This document shows positions 42,826 through 52,058 of a stretch of 64,000 nt of DNA, piece after piece. The DNA lies in NCBI GenBank assembly GCA_902490005.1, contig CABUCM010000002.1, forward strand, positions 62,001 to 126,000. The letters run 5' to 3'. Both the position numbers and the translations under genes were made by a program. Source of the stretch: an uncultured Ruminiclostridium sp. (lineage in GTDB: Bacteria; Bacillota; Clostridia; Oscillospirales; Acutalibacteraceae). Positions within the stretch are counted from its first letter, which is position 1. Every line of letters starts with the position of its first letter. The notes under the pieces are model-generated. The model did not search any database. It worked only from the letters and a program-made list of their open reading frames with translations, and was not told the origin of the DNA.

Positions 42826-44600
42826 TAGCCTTCCTCCGTTTCCACGCCGACCACCGAAATCGTCCCCGGCCCGTCGGTGCGCTTGCGCACATCGAAAACC
42901 GTACGCTCTTGATAGAGCAAATACAGCCGGCCGTAGGTATTGATCAGCCCCATGCCGCCGATTTCCATTTCTAGGACCTCCTTGCCATCACTCAGCCTCG
43001 CTCTCAGTTCTTGCATTTTCAGCTGAAGCCTTTCTCTCACTTCCTCCCGGATTCCCTCGCCGTTGTCCGTCACTTCCACACGCCATCCGCCGGCTGTGCG
43101 GTAGCCGCGGATGCGGATTTCCATTTTCCCCGGGGAGTTGCGGCAGCCATGCTTGATGGAATTTTCCACCAGCTGCTGGACGGTAATCTTGGGCACCATC
43201 TCCTGATAGATAGACTCATCCATTTCCAGATACACCTGAAGCCTGGATTCAAAACGGGCCTGGAGAAGGTAAAGATAACTTTCCAGGTATTCCATTTCCT
43301 GCGCTATAGATGCGTACCGTTCCACCGTGTTGGCGGCATACCGGAGCATGGCCGCTAGGCTCGCGCAGATATCGCAGATGGTTTCATCCTCATCCTGCAT
43401 TCCCCGGTTGGAAATAATATTCAGCACATTATAGAGAAAATGCGGGTTAATCTGGGCCTGCAAGGCGTCGAATTGGGCCTGAAGCTGGAGCAGAGTCAGC
43501 CTTTTCTCCTTTAGCATGGCCTCCTGCAGTCTCCTCATCAGCTCCTGGTAGGCCCCCGTCAGCGCCTGAATATCCGCGTCCTTGCTTTTGATGGCAATAT
43601 CGTGATCCATATTCGACAGCTCGGTGCCCTCCATTTTTTTGCGGAGCTGCCGGATGGGCTTGGTCAGCAGGCTGGAGGTGATAATAATGAACACCACGGA
43701 AAAAGCCAGAAAAACGCCGCACACCATGACGGTGATCCACTCGCTTTCCATCATCAGGGCGTTTACGCTGTCCCACTCCTGGATCAGCAAAAGGCGGACG
43801 CCGGAAAACTCGGAGGTTGCGGTCACCACGATCTCTTTTTTCCCCGAGGAACCCACAGCTTCAAAAACGCCGTTTTCATCGGTAGTGAGAAATCGCTCGT
43901 AATCGTGAAACGAAAGCCCGCCCGCCTGGTACAGCAGGTTACCATCCGGCCCCACGGCGATGATCTTTCCCTCCTGGATTTTTAATGGATTGATAAATTG
44001 GTCCGCGGTGATCTGCACCTCGATATAGCCAAGATTATCACCCTGGATCTCCTTGGCGATGGAATACACCATCTGCCCCTTGGACCGGACGCCCCAGTCG
44101 TCTCCATGAAGCCCGACCAGGACGGATCTGCCTTTGCTTCCCACAACCTGCTCCATCCAGGGGATTTCCATCGGGTCCACCGAAACATCCGTCAGCCGCT
44201 CGCCCTGTTGGGCGCTGGCGGCGATATAGCCGTACTGGTTAAAGACTAAAACCCGGTAAAAATTGTCCAGATTGTATGCCGTATCTACCACCCGCTTCAC
44301 GTCGTTTCTGCAGGAGGCAATGTCCGCCGCGTTGGCCTGGGGATCCTTCATCAGTTTGGAAAGCTCTCGAATAGACGCCAGCGCGTCCGGGGACGACAGG
44401 ATGAACTGGGCGGTCTGCTCCATTATGTTCTGGGTCATATCATAGGTTTCCAGAACCCGCCGGGCAGTGGTTTCCGCGTTGTTCACGGCGCTGGAGCGGT
44501 ACTGCTGTTCAATATAATAGTAGCTGATGCTTCCCAGGACCACAGCCGCGACCAAGGCTAATATGGTATAACTGACGATTAAGCGCATTCGTAATTTCAT
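42825..44600 (-). CDS. YesM-type sensor histidine kinase
   Basis: 591 residues: TM1 (about 8-28), extracytoplasmic sensor region (about 30-275), TM2 (about 280-305), HAMP, His_kinase with the phosphoacceptor His in AQINPHFLYNVLNI (about 383) and an HATPase_c domain (QQLVENSIKHG, DNGEGI, GGMGLINTYGRL). I start at the ATG at 44600 (MKLRMRLIVSY), which follows AGGGGGACGTT; the longer frame to 44651 has no ribosome-binding site. Pairs with the response regulator downstream; the sensed ligand is probably a rhamnoside-linked sugar (inference). Confidence 0.9.
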   Translation of the reverse strand: MKLRMRLIVSYTILALVAAVVLGSISYYYIEQQYRSSAVNNAETTARRVLETYDMTQNIMEQTAQFILSSPDALASIRELSKLMKDPQANAADIASCRNDVKRVVDTAYNLDNFYRVLVFNQYGYIAASAQQGERLTDVSVDPMEIPWMEQVVGSKGRSVLVGLHGDDWGVRSKGQMVYSIAKEIQGDNLGYIEVQITADQFINPLKIQEGKIIAVGPDGNLLYQAGGLSFHDYERFLTTDENGVFEAVGSSGKKEIVVTATSEFSGVRLLLIQEWDSVNALMMESEWITVMVCGVFLAFSVVFIIITSSLLTKPIRQLRKKMEGTELSNMDHDIAIKSKDADIQALTGAYQELMRRLQEAMLKEKRLTLLQLQAQFDALQAQINPHFLYNVLNIISNRGMQDEDETICDICASLAAMLRYAANTVERYASIAQEMEYLESYLYLLQARFESRLQVYLEMDESIYQEMVPKITVQQLVENSIKHGCRNSPGKMEIRIRGYRTAGGWRVEVTDNGEGIREEVRERLQLKMQELRARLSDGKEVLEMEIGGMGLINTYGRLYLLYQERTVFDVRKRTDGPGTISVVGVETEEG

Positions 44601-44684
44601 AACGTCCCCCTGTTCAGAGGGAATCTCAGTTCCCCCTGGCTTTTCTGTCAAAATTATACCACATTTTCCACCGAACCGCCCGTT

Positions 44685-45506
44685 TTAGCCCTTGACAGCT
44701 CCAGCCACCATGCCGTCGACGATTTTCTTATTGAAGATCAGAAAAATAATCAGCATGGGAATGGTAATCAGCAGCACATCCGCGAACAGAAGGTTATAAG
44801 AAGTCGCGTATTTTCCCATAAAGTCGTACAAGGTCAGCTGTACGGTTCTGTTTTCTTTTCCCGGTAAAAAATACAAAGGATTGGTGAAATCATTGAAAAT
44901 AGTGACCGCGTTCAGGATAATAACCGTAGCGGTCACCGGCTTCAGCAGGGGAAGAATGATTTTCCGGTACACCGCGAACCGCCGGCAGCCATCGATATAG
45001 GCGGCCTCCTCCATTTCCACGGGGATCGTCCCCACAAAGCCCCGGTAGAGAATAATCGTGAATGGGATCTGAAGGGCTGTTTCCACCAGGATCATGCCGA
45101 ACAGGGTCTTATAAAGAAACAGCCCCTGCATAACCCAGATGGTGGGCAGGATCGCCGGCGGGATCATTAGTCCGGAGAGCACCAGGGCGTTAGCCGCCTT
45201 GGTGACCCGGTCCCGGCGGCGCTGCAGGACAAACCCGGCCATGGAGCCGATGAGGATCAAAAGCACCACGGCCACCAGGGTAATGATGAAGCTGTTTTTA
45301 AAGGCGGTCAGCAGTTCTCCGGTCTGAAAAACCTCGCTGAAATTGTCCCAGTGAAGCTCCCTAGGGATCAGAAGAGTCAGCTTATTGGCGGACTTCCGGT
45401 CCTTGAGCGAGTTGACGATCATAAAGGCGAAGGGGATCACGAATACCACAAAGCACACCAGCAGCCCGGCGATATCCCCCAGAAGCCAAAGCCTTTTCCT
45501 TTTCAT
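44685..45506 (-). CDS. Sugar ABC transporter permease, MalG type
   Basis: 273 residues with six membrane helices; EAA loop EMEEAAYIDGCRRFAVYRKI (about residue 165); ends in GAVKG. I start at 45506 (MKRKRLWLLGD), preceded by GGGAGGTGGACGT; a longer in-frame reading to 45755 would overlap most of the first permease gene in a different frame. It overlaps the first permease gene by 4 bases. Confidence 0.9.
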   Translation of the reverse strand: MKRKRLWLLGDIAGLLVCFVVFVIPFAFMIVNSLKDRKSANKLTLLIPRELHWDNFSEVFQTGELLTAFKNSFIITLVAVVLLILIGSMAGFVLQRRRDRVTKAANALVLSGLMIPPAILPTIWVMQGLFLYKTLFGMILVETALQIPFTIILYRGFVGTIPVEMEEAAYIDGCRRFAVYRKIILPLLKPVTATVIILNAVTIFNDFTNPLYFLPGKENRTVQLTLYDFMGKYATSYNLLFADVLLITIPMLIIFLIFNKKIVDGMVAGAVKG

Positions 45507-46363
45507 ACGTCCACCTCCCTGCTGAGCAGAAACCTTTGCAGCGGAAAGGCGATCACCGCGATTAAAATAAAGATAATTACGTTGCCGGCGGTGGAAAGCC
45601 CATAGAAGCCCGCCACATACTGCTTGTAAATGACCGATGCCACCACATCCGTAGCAAAGCCGGGGCCGCCTCTGGTCATGGCCCAAATCAGGTCGAAGCA
45701 TCTCAGGCCGCTGATAAAGGATAAAATGATAATGGTGTTTACCGAGGACCGGCACAGAGGCAGCGTGATTTTGGTCAGCCGCTGCCAGGCGTTGGCGCCA
45801 TCCACCATGGCCGCCTCATAATAGGTTTTATCGATGGATTGGATCCCCGCTATGTAAATGACTACCGAGATGCTCAGGCCCTTCCACACATCCACCATAA
45901 TCACCGAATATAGGGCCAGGTTGGCGTTTCCCAGCCAATCCACGGCGCCGATGCCCACCATCTCCAAAAAGGCGTTGATAATGCCCTTGCTGGGATGCAT
46001 CATGGCGGTGAAGGTAATCCCCACCGCGATGGTGCTGACCAGGTTGGGAAAAAACACCAGGGAACGCTGAAGGGTCTTTGTCCGTATCGGCGAGGTGAGA
46101 AACACCGCGATCAAAAAGGCCAGCACGACCTTGGTGCCCGAGGTGAGCACCGCGTAGATCAGCGTATTCACAACGCCCACCCGCAGGGAGGGCTCTGTCA
46201 AGAACATAACAAAATTATCCAGCCCGCAGAATTCCACGCTGTCGAAGTCCCAAACCGTCAGGCTGAAGTAAAACGACAGCAGCATGGGAACCACAAAAAA
46301 GACGGTAAAGACCACCAGGGCGGGAACCAGGAACCAGCTGGAATAGATTCTCTTTTTATTCAT
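45503..46363 (-). CDS. Sugar ABC transporter permease, MalF type
   Basis: 286 residues, six membrane helices; EAA loop in KTYYEAAMVDGANAWQRLTKI (shown by YYEAAMVDGANAWQRL, about residue 175). The start follows AAAGGAG. It lies between the binding-protein gene (344 bases upstream, terminator between) and the second permease. Confidence 0.9.
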   Translation of the reverse strand: MNKKRIYSSWFLVPALVVFTVFFVVPMLLSFYFSLTVWDFDSVEFCGLDNFVMFLTEPSLRVGVVNTLIYAVLTSGTKVVLAFLIAVFLTSPIRTKTLQRSLVFFPNLVSTIAVGITFTAMMHPSKGIINAFLEMVGIGAVDWLGNANLALYSVIMVDVWKGLSISVVIYIAGIQSIDKTYYEAAMVDGANAWQRLTKITLPLCRSSVNTIIILSFISGLRCFDLIWAMTRGGPGFATDVVASVIYKQYVAGFYGLSTAGNVIIFILIAVIAFPLQRFLLSREVDV

Positions 46364-46375
46364 GGGTAACTCCTT

Positions 46376-46645
46376 TCCCGGACCGTATCCTGCGTCGTAA
46401 AAGCCGTGCTTTCAAGCCAAAGTGCGCGCAAGCGCCGGAGGAACCGTACTTGTCCCGGCCGCTCCAGATTCCCGATGGATTTTTCGCTCGTTCTCCCTTA
46501 TCAACAGGCGGCACTCTTTTTACGGCGGCCTTTCATAAACCGCGGGTAACCTTATCCGGAATCCGCTTCCCTGCTCGCCTGAGGGGGAAGCTTATTTTTG
46601 TGGGACCTCCTCCGCAGGGCGGTGGTTTTCCCTTGTAAAAAACGC
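46376..46645. other. Long leader of permease gene, no gene seen
   Basis: The 344 bases between the binding-protein gene and the first permease gene hold the terminator at 46646-46675 and about 270 bases of GC-rich sequence. I find no convincing coding frame and no riboswitch consensus that I recognise in it. The remaining length is unusual for a CUT1 operon. Confidence 0.4.
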
Positions 46646-46675
46646 AGGGCCGCCCGCCTCAACGCGGACGGCCCT
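46646..46675 (-). terminator. Terminator after binding-protein gene
   Basis: AGGGCCG(C)CCGC pairs with GCGG(A)CGGCCCT with one mismatch, followed on the minus strand by GCGTTTTTTAC. It lies 32 bases past the binding-protein stop; the permease genes may therefore depend on readthrough or their own promoter. Confidence 0.88.
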
Positions 46676-46706
46676 TTCCGTAAAATATTTCAGATCAGCT
46701 TGCCAT

Positions 46707-48053
46707 TTACCAATCCAAACCCAGCTGTTTGGCCTGCTTTTCACAGTCCTGGTCATATTTGCCGGCCGCTTCCGCCGCGGTGGTTTGCCCGGAGCCCAAT
46801 TCCTGGCAGATCGAAGCGCAGTTGGGTCCCTTGACGGCGGTCTGGAATTCCAGAGCCAGGGCGACCTTGCCCTCGTCAAAATACATGGACTGCAGATCCT
46901 TTACCGCGTCGTAGCAGTTGTCCGGCAGCTCGTAGCCCTTGACGCAATAAGGTCCGTTGGGCAGAATCTTCGAGGTATAAGCGTCCAAGCCCTCGTCGGA
47001 CAGGTAAAACTCGAAGAAACGCATAATGTCATCGATCTTATCGCTGTTCTTATTGGCGTAGTAAGAGCTGGGCTCCCACACGGTGCCTCCCATGGTTTTG
47101 GGATCGTCGCCGGGAATCGCAAAGGCTCCGATATCGTTTACCTGGTCGCCATACAAAGCGTAAATGTTACCCAACGCGGTGGTGAACATGATCCAGTGGC
47201 CTGCCTGCCCCTCCGCCATGATTTCACAGGCGTCTTCATAGGTTGTGGCCAGATAGTCGGAGTTGAGGAACTGTGTTACGTCCGCAATCTTCTGGAAACT
47301 CTCCAGGCCGGCCGCGTCGTTGGCGTATTTCAGGGTGCCGGCCTCAAATTCCTTGGCGAAGTTGGGGTTTTTAAGCTCTACATTATAATGATCCCCCAGG
47401 TAGGGAAGCTGTGCGGTCCAGCTGGTTCCATAGCTTCCAACCATGGCGGTTTCTCCCGCGTCCTTCAAAACCTGGCAGTTGGCAAGGAACTCATCCCAAG
47501 TGCCCGGGATTTCCAAATTGTATTTCTCATACATGGCCTTATTGTATAGCACGCCGCAAATGTAGCTTGAGGAGGAAGGAATCCCATAGATTCCGCCGTC
47601 CACGCTGACTGATTTCACATAGGTATCATCCAGGTTCTCCGCAAAGGGCTGATCCGCTAAGTCCACAAAGTACTCCGGCGGGTTCAGGGCCATCAGCAGA
47701 GAGCCGCTGTTATAGAGACAGATATCGGACATATCCCCGGCCGCCAGCCTTGTTTTAACAATATTATCTCCTTCCTCGCCGCCGCTGAACTTTTCGTAAG
47801 TAACCTTGATTCCCAGCTTCTGCTCCGCCTGGGCCAGGACCTCGTCGATGCCATCCATAGGGTCATTCCAACAGGCCAGCATGGAAAGTTCAACCATATC
47901 CTCTGGAGCAGAACTTTCCCCTCCAGTGGATTCCGCCACGCTGGCGGAGCTTTCCTCCGGCTGGGTGCTCCCCGACGCGGCCGGCTCGCATCCTGCCGCC
48001 AGCATACTGATCATCGCCGCGCACAGAGCTAAACAAATTGACTTTTTTTTCAT
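46707..48053 (-). CDS. Sugar ABC transporter substrate-binding lipoprotein
   Basis: 448 residues. Signal peptide with lipobox MLAAGC (Cys about 22), Ser/Glu-rich linker, then the CUT1 solute-binding fold (family 1). Strong AAGGAGG before the start. First gene of the rhamnosidase-linked operon, followed by terminator and permeases. The ligand could be a rhamnose-containing oligosaccharide (inference from GH78 in the operon). Confidence 0.9.
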   Translation of the reverse strand: MKKKSICLALCAAMISMLAAGCEPAASGSTQPEESSASVAESTGGESSAPEDMVELSMLACWNDPMDGIDEVLAQAEQKLGIKVTYEKFSGGEEGDNIVKTRLAAGDMSDICLYNSGSLLMALNPPEYFVDLADQPFAENLDDTYVKSVSVDGGIYGIPSSSSYICGVLYNKAMYEKYNLEIPGTWDEFLANCQVLKDAGETAMVGSYGTSWTAQLPYLGDHYNVELKNPNFAKEFEAGTLKYANDAAGLESFQKIADVTQFLNSDYLATTYEDACEIMAEGQAGHWIMFTTALGNIYALYGDQVNDIGAFAIPGDDPKTMGGTVWEPSSYYANKNSDKIDDIMRFFEFYLSDEGLDAYTSKILPNGPYCVKGYELPDNCYDAVKDLQSMYFDEGKVALALEFQTAVKGPNCASICQELGSGQTTAAEAAGKYDQDCEKQAKQLGLDW

Positions 48054-48454
48054 AAATTATCCTCCTTGCAATAAAAATTAGGTTAACTTCACTTAAAAGA
48101 TACCCTAATTCCCCAGCTTCGTCCATGGACAAATCCATTTTACAGTATGCACTTTTCCTTCCTGATTTTCAATCTTCCACCCGGCTTTTCCAAAAGCGTG
48201 ACGGCCTCTTCTTGGCCCCGGAGCACATGAGTGAGGTCTTTTCATGCTCAAGCACTATCATTTCTGGTGTTTTTTATGACCATTTTCCTTTCAAAATTTC
48301 CAATGAGAGCAAGAAAACTCATCGTTTATTCGATTTTCATTGGCGTACTCTAAATTCGCTATCAGGCTATTGGTATTATCAATATCGCCCGCGAGGGTTG
48401 TATTGCCTTCGGCGGGCTTGATATCCAAAACGCAAAAAGAGCCTGATAACGCAA
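48054..48454. other. Upstream region of rhamnosidase-linked importer
   Basis: About 400 bases between the kinase-operon terminator and the binding-protein gene. AT-rich toward the gene, with a GC hairpin GCCCGC...GCGGGC at 48387-48417. I see no sigma-A promoter with both boxes good and no gene. It should hold the response-regulator target sites. Confidence 0.35.
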
Positions 48455-48488
48455 AACGGCGGCGCAGTCATATGACTGCGCCGCCGTT
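48455..48488 (-). terminator. 34-base perfect palindrome, probable terminator of FGGY-deoC operon
   Basis: AACGGCGGCGCAGTCAT and its exact complement with no spacer, then GTTTTGCG on the minus strand. It lies about 135 bases after the FGGY kinase stop at 48623. Confidence 0.75.
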
Positions 48489-48622
48489 CTACATTAAATA
48501 CTTCGTTACCGCACCCCAGCTAAATTCCGTCGCCTCTTTTTTGCACAATAGAAAGATTTTCGCCTCTTCCGATTTTCTATAACATACGCAAATATCAATC
48601 ACAGGCAAAAATTCCCGAGGAC

Positions 48623-50158
48623 TCAGGATCTCTGCAAATCGGCAACCCTTCTGTAGAAGCCCTTCAGCTCTTTCAGGTAATCCCGATACAGATTCAAATA
48701 TTTGGCATAGACGTCTTTCATCTGGCTGTCAGGATAATATTCTTTCACCGGATGGATAAACTGTCCCGCGGCTTTCTTCAAATCCGGGAAAATGCCGACA
48801 GCATTTCCGGCCAGCAAGCAAGCGCCCCACATGGCCACGTCGTTCCGGCTCATGGTTTCATAGATTTTGCCAGTGGTGTCGGCGCTCATCTGAGCCCAGA
48901 CAGGAGACTTTGCGCCGCCCCCTATCATACGGACTCTGGAGAGATCATGATCGGAATAAATAGCGTCGATTCGCTCCATGGCTAGGGCGAAATCGTAGGT
49001 AAAGCTTTCCAGCAGAGCGCGGTAAAAATGCTCTGGCTTATGGCTCCAATCAAAGCCCATCCACATACCTCTCAGATCCCCATCCAAAGGCATAGAACTG
49101 CCGCCCAGCAGTCCAATGGCCATCAGCCCGTCGCATCCAGGCCGTACCCGGGCAATTTTCTTCTCCATTTCCGCAAAAGCGGCGCCTAGGTCTTCTTTCG
49201 CTCCAGGCACAAAAGAATTGATAAACCAGTCCAGGGTGATGCCGGAACCAGCCGCAAAATGTGTGGCGAAAAACGCTCCCGGAACGGCGGCGGGAAGAAT
49301 ATCCAGCCTGCCCTGTTCCAAATCCGGACGGAATTCTTCTACGCAGCAGCTGATCTCCCCGTAAGAAGACGCTTCAAAGACCATCTGCCCCGGATGCACC
49401 GCGGCGGCGCCGAGACATCCGGAAATTTTATCCCCCGCGCCGGATACCAGCGGAATTCCCTCTTTTAATCCGGTAACCGCCGCCATCTCTTTGCACAGGT
49501 GGCCGCAGATATAGTTGGAATCCACGATTCTAGGCAGATATTTCTGGTCCAGCCCGATTTCCCCGCAGATTTCGTCGGACCAGCGGCCGTTCTTCACGTC
49601 CGCCAAGCCGGTCCAGGATGTGAAAGAGCAGTCCATAACCGCGTCTTCAATAGGCAGGTTTCCCAGCTTGCCGATTACATAACCGCTGATCATCAGATAC
49701 TTTGCAATCTTTTTCGCTTCCTCAGGAAACTCCGCCTGGAACCACTGGAATTTAGGCGCCATGGCCGGGAAGTTGGTACCGCTGATTTCTAAAAAGCGGC
49801 TGCCTATCTTCTCTAGCTGACGGCCGGCATAGGGCATATACCGGGTATCCAGGGTACAGGACCAGGTGGTAATATCCTCCCAGTTTTTATCCACGCCCAT
49901 GAACCCGGACATCTGGCCGGTAAAGGCGATGGCCTCAATAGAAGCGGCCCTGTCTTCCAGCTGCTGGTTCACGCTTTTGATGCATTCCAGCACAGCGCCG
50001 AACAGTTCCTCGCCCTTTTGGATAAACACGCCGGGCTCGGGGCGGTAATCCTTTACAGGCACCATATATTCAGCGACGCGCTCGCTGTTGGTGTTATAGA
50101 CGCCGGCTTTGATAAAGCTGGTGCCCAAATCGACTGCCATCAGCAATGTTTCTTTCAT
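48623..50158 (-). CDS. FGGY-family sugar kinase (xylulokinase-like)
   Basis: 511 residues, ASKHA-fold kinase that phosphorylates a free ketose or polyol with ATP. N-terminal phosphate loop MAVDLGTSFIKAGVY, catalytic Asp region around ITLDW (about residue 245, in SGITLDWF), and FGGY-C signature region with RMIGGGAKSPVWAQMSADTTG (shown by IGGGAKSPVWAQM). I start at the ATG at 50158 (MKETLLMAVDLG): the ATG at 50164 sits directly against AAAGGGGG with no spacing. Substrate not predictable from sequence alone; the operon contains isomerase, aldolase and dehydrogenases. Confidence 0.87.
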   Translation of the reverse strand: MKETLLMAVDLGTSFIKAGVYNTNSERVAEYMVPVKDYRPEPGVFIQKGEELFGAVLECIKSVNQQLEDRAASIEAIAFTGQMSGFMGVDKNWEDITTWSCTLDTRYMPYAGRQLEKIGSRFLEISGTNFPAMAPKFQWFQAEFPEEAKKIAKYLMISGYVIGKLGNLPIEDAVMDCSFTSWTGLADVKNGRWSDEICGEIGLDQKYLPRIVDSNYICGHLCKEMAAVTGLKEGIPLVSGAGDKISGCLGAAAVHPGQMVFEASSYGEISCCVEEFRPDLEQGRLDILPAAVPGAFFATHFAAGSGITLDWFINSFVPGAKEDLGAAFAEMEKKIARVRPGCDGLMAIGLLGGSSMPLDGDLRGMWMGFDWSHKPEHFYRALLESFTYDFALAMERIDAIYSDHDLSRVRMIGGGAKSPVWAQMSADTTGKIYETMSRNDVAMWGACLLAGNAVGIFPDLKKAAGQFIHPVKEYYPDSQMKDVYAKYLNLYRDYLKELKGFYRRVADLQRS

Positions 50159-50202
50159 GAGCATCCCCCTTTAAAATCATATGGTATAAGGCAGCACCGG
50201 CG

Positions 50203-50868
50203 TCAATACTGTCCCGCCTCGCCGCCGGTAAGAATCTTAACGGCAGAGCTGGTGCCGATACGGTCGCAGCCAGCCTGTAAGAACATTTCCAGATCGGCTT
50301 CGGACTTGACGCCGCCGGCGGCCTTCATTTTCACATTAGGACCGATATGCTTTTTGAACAGCTCGATATCCTCGATGGTGGCGCCTGCGGTACCGAAACC
50401 GGTAGAAGTCTTGATATAGTCCGCGCCGGCGTTGGTAACCGCTTTGCACATAGCTATTTTTTCATCTTCGGTGAGATAGCAGGTTTCAATAATAACCTTC
50501 AGGATATTATCCCCGGCGGCCTGTTTCAAAGCGGCAATTTCCTTTTCCACCTTATCGTAGTCGCCGTTTTTCACGTCGGCCTGGTTGACGACCATGTCCA
50601 CCTCGGAAGCGCCCTCCGCGATGGCCTGCTTCGCTTCGGCAACCTTCACTTCGCAGGTGTTATAGCCCAGAGGGAATCCGATCACCGTGCAGATATTGAT
50701 TTTATCTCCGTAGGTTTCCTTGATTCTCTTTACATAGCAGGGAGGCACGCAAACAGAAGCGGTGCTGTATTCAATCGCTTCGTCGCACAGCTTGCAGATG
50801 CCCTCCCAGGTGGAAGTAGCCTTCAGCAAAGTATGGTCAATATGCTTTAAAATTTCTTTCTTTTCCAT
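50203..50868 (-). CDS. deoC: Deoxyribose-phosphate aldolase (DeoC/LacD type I aldolase)
   Basis: 221 residues, class I aldolase. DeoC cleaves 2-deoxyribose-5-phosphate to glyceraldehyde-3-phosphate and acetaldehyde. The Schiff-base Lys is in ADYIKTSTGFG (about residue 150), and the second Lys in KAAGGVKS (about 179). Other landmarks are KIDHTLLKATS-like DHTLLKATS at the start and VIGFPLGYN (about 62). The context (isomerase, FGGY kinase, two dehydrogenases, no nucleoside genes) suggests it cleaves a different sugar phosphate here (inference). The start follows TGGAGG. Confidence 0.9.
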   Translation of the reverse strand: MEKKEILKHIDHTLLKATSTWEGICKLCDEAIEYSTASVCVPPCYVKRIKETYGDKINICTVIGFPLGYNTCEVKVAEAKQAIAEGASEVDMVVNQADVKNGDYDKVEKEIAALKQAAGDNILKVIIETCYLTEDEKIAMCKAVTNAGADYIKTSTGFGTAGATIEDIELFKKHIGPNVKMKAAGGVKSEADLEMFLQAGCDRIGTSSAVKILTGGEAGQY

Positions 50869-50900
50869 GATTCATTCCTCCAACTTTTCCGTATGTACTA

Positions 50901-51971
50901 TTAGTCTTTTTTTGCATCCGCAGGAACGCCCTGGGGATAGAACATAATTTTACTAAAGAAGAAGCCGCCTTCTTTAATCTTTTTGAAAATACCAGGAACG
51001 TCGTCCAGGGACAGGCGATGGCTGATAATATCCTTTGCCGTCATGCCATATTTCTCATACAACTCGATAGAATCGGTCCAGTCGCTTCCGGGGAAGGGGT
51101 TGGTAAAGGAGTTCCAGGAACCGCGGATATCCAACTGCTCGCGCATAATCAGATCTACTTCCTTTTCGGAAAGATCCAGGCCCTTGTGGGAAATACCCAG
51201 CAGAATCACCCTGCCCAGTTTAGAAGCGCAGTGCAGGCAGGTGAGCTGTCCGATGGGCACGCCGGAGAAATCGATGACCACGTTGGCTCCCAGGCCGCCG
51301 GTTGCTTCCTTGACTTTCGCCGCCGCGTCCTCGTTTTTAGAATTGATTACCACGTCGGCTCCAACCTTTTTGGCCTGCTCCAGTTTTTCATCCCAGATAT
51401 CCACGGCGATGATCTTGCCCGCCTTCTTGATTTTCGCGTACTGTACGGCGAACAGTCCGATAGGGCCGGCTCCGTAAACGCACACGGTCTCCCCCTCCTG
51501 GAACTGAGCCCGTGCCATCGCGTGCAGGGCGTTGGCGCAGGGATCCACCGTGGCGCCGTCTTCATAGGAAATATTATCGCCAATTTCCAAAAGGTTGCTT
51601 TCTTTAACGGAGATAAATTCCGCCATGGCGCCGTCTCGCCTGGAACCGTAATAGTCGTAGTGCTCGCACAGGGAATACTGGCCCATTTTACACCATTCGC
51701 ATTCAAAGCAGGGGATAAGCGGCGGGCAGGTTACCCTATCGCCCACCTTGAATTTGGTCACATTTTTACCAACCTGGATGATCTGGCCGGCAAACTCATG
51801 GCCGAGAATAATGGGAGATACATGCGCTCCGTAAACGTTGGCTCTGGGAATATCAGAACCGCAGACGCCTACCGCCATTACCTTGACAAGGGCTTCATCG
51901 TCCTCTACTTTAGGAACCGGCACCTCCTCCACGCGAAGATCGCCCGGCGCGTACATTCTTACAGCTTTCAT
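50901..51971 (-). CDS. Zinc-dependent sugar/polyol dehydrogenase (galactitol-1-phosphate dehydrogenase-like)
   Basis: 356 residues. Catalytic zinc ligands: GVCGSDIPR (Cys) and GHEFAGQI (His/Glu); structural zinc Cys in CPPLIPCFECEWCKMGQYSLC (shown by CFECEWCKMGQYSLC). NAD-binding VYGAGPIGLFAVQYAK (about residue 165). Related in layout to GatD and to polyol dehydrogenases. Between deoC and the VOC gene in the operon. The start follows AGGAGG. Confidence 0.88.
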   Translation of the reverse strand: MKAVRMYAPGDLRVEEVPVPKVEDDEALVKVMAVGVCGSDIPRANVYGAHVSPIILGHEFAGQIIQVGKNVTKFKVGDRVTCPPLIPCFECEWCKMGQYSLCEHYDYYGSRRDGAMAEFISVKESNLLEIGDNISYEDGATVDPCANALHAMARAQFQEGETVCVYGAGPIGLFAVQYAKIKKAGKIIAVDIWDEKLEQAKKVGADVVINSKNEDAAAKVKEATGGLGANVVIDFSGVPIGQLTCLHCASKLGRVILLGISHKGLDLSEKEVDLIMREQLDIRGSWNSFTNPFPGSDWTDSIELYEKYGMTAKDIISHRLSLDDVPGIFKKIKEGGFFFSKIMFYPQGVPADAKKD

Positions 51972-52058
51972 CTTGTTGCCTCCTATTTTTTATCTGCAAT
52001 TTCTGCATTTTTTAAAATAAAGTTTTGGTGACAGAAATCACTTGTGTTGTCCCGCCTT

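Noticed and set aside
46376..46645. c-di-GMP or other riboswitch in the permease leader
   Set aside because: I tried to align it by eye to the GEMM-type core and failed; nothing beyond chance.
48125..48421. 98-residue plus-strand frame upstream of the second binding-protein gene
   Set aside because: No ribosome-binding site, and the composition (Ser/Phe/Arg-rich, many rare codons) looks like non-coding DNA.
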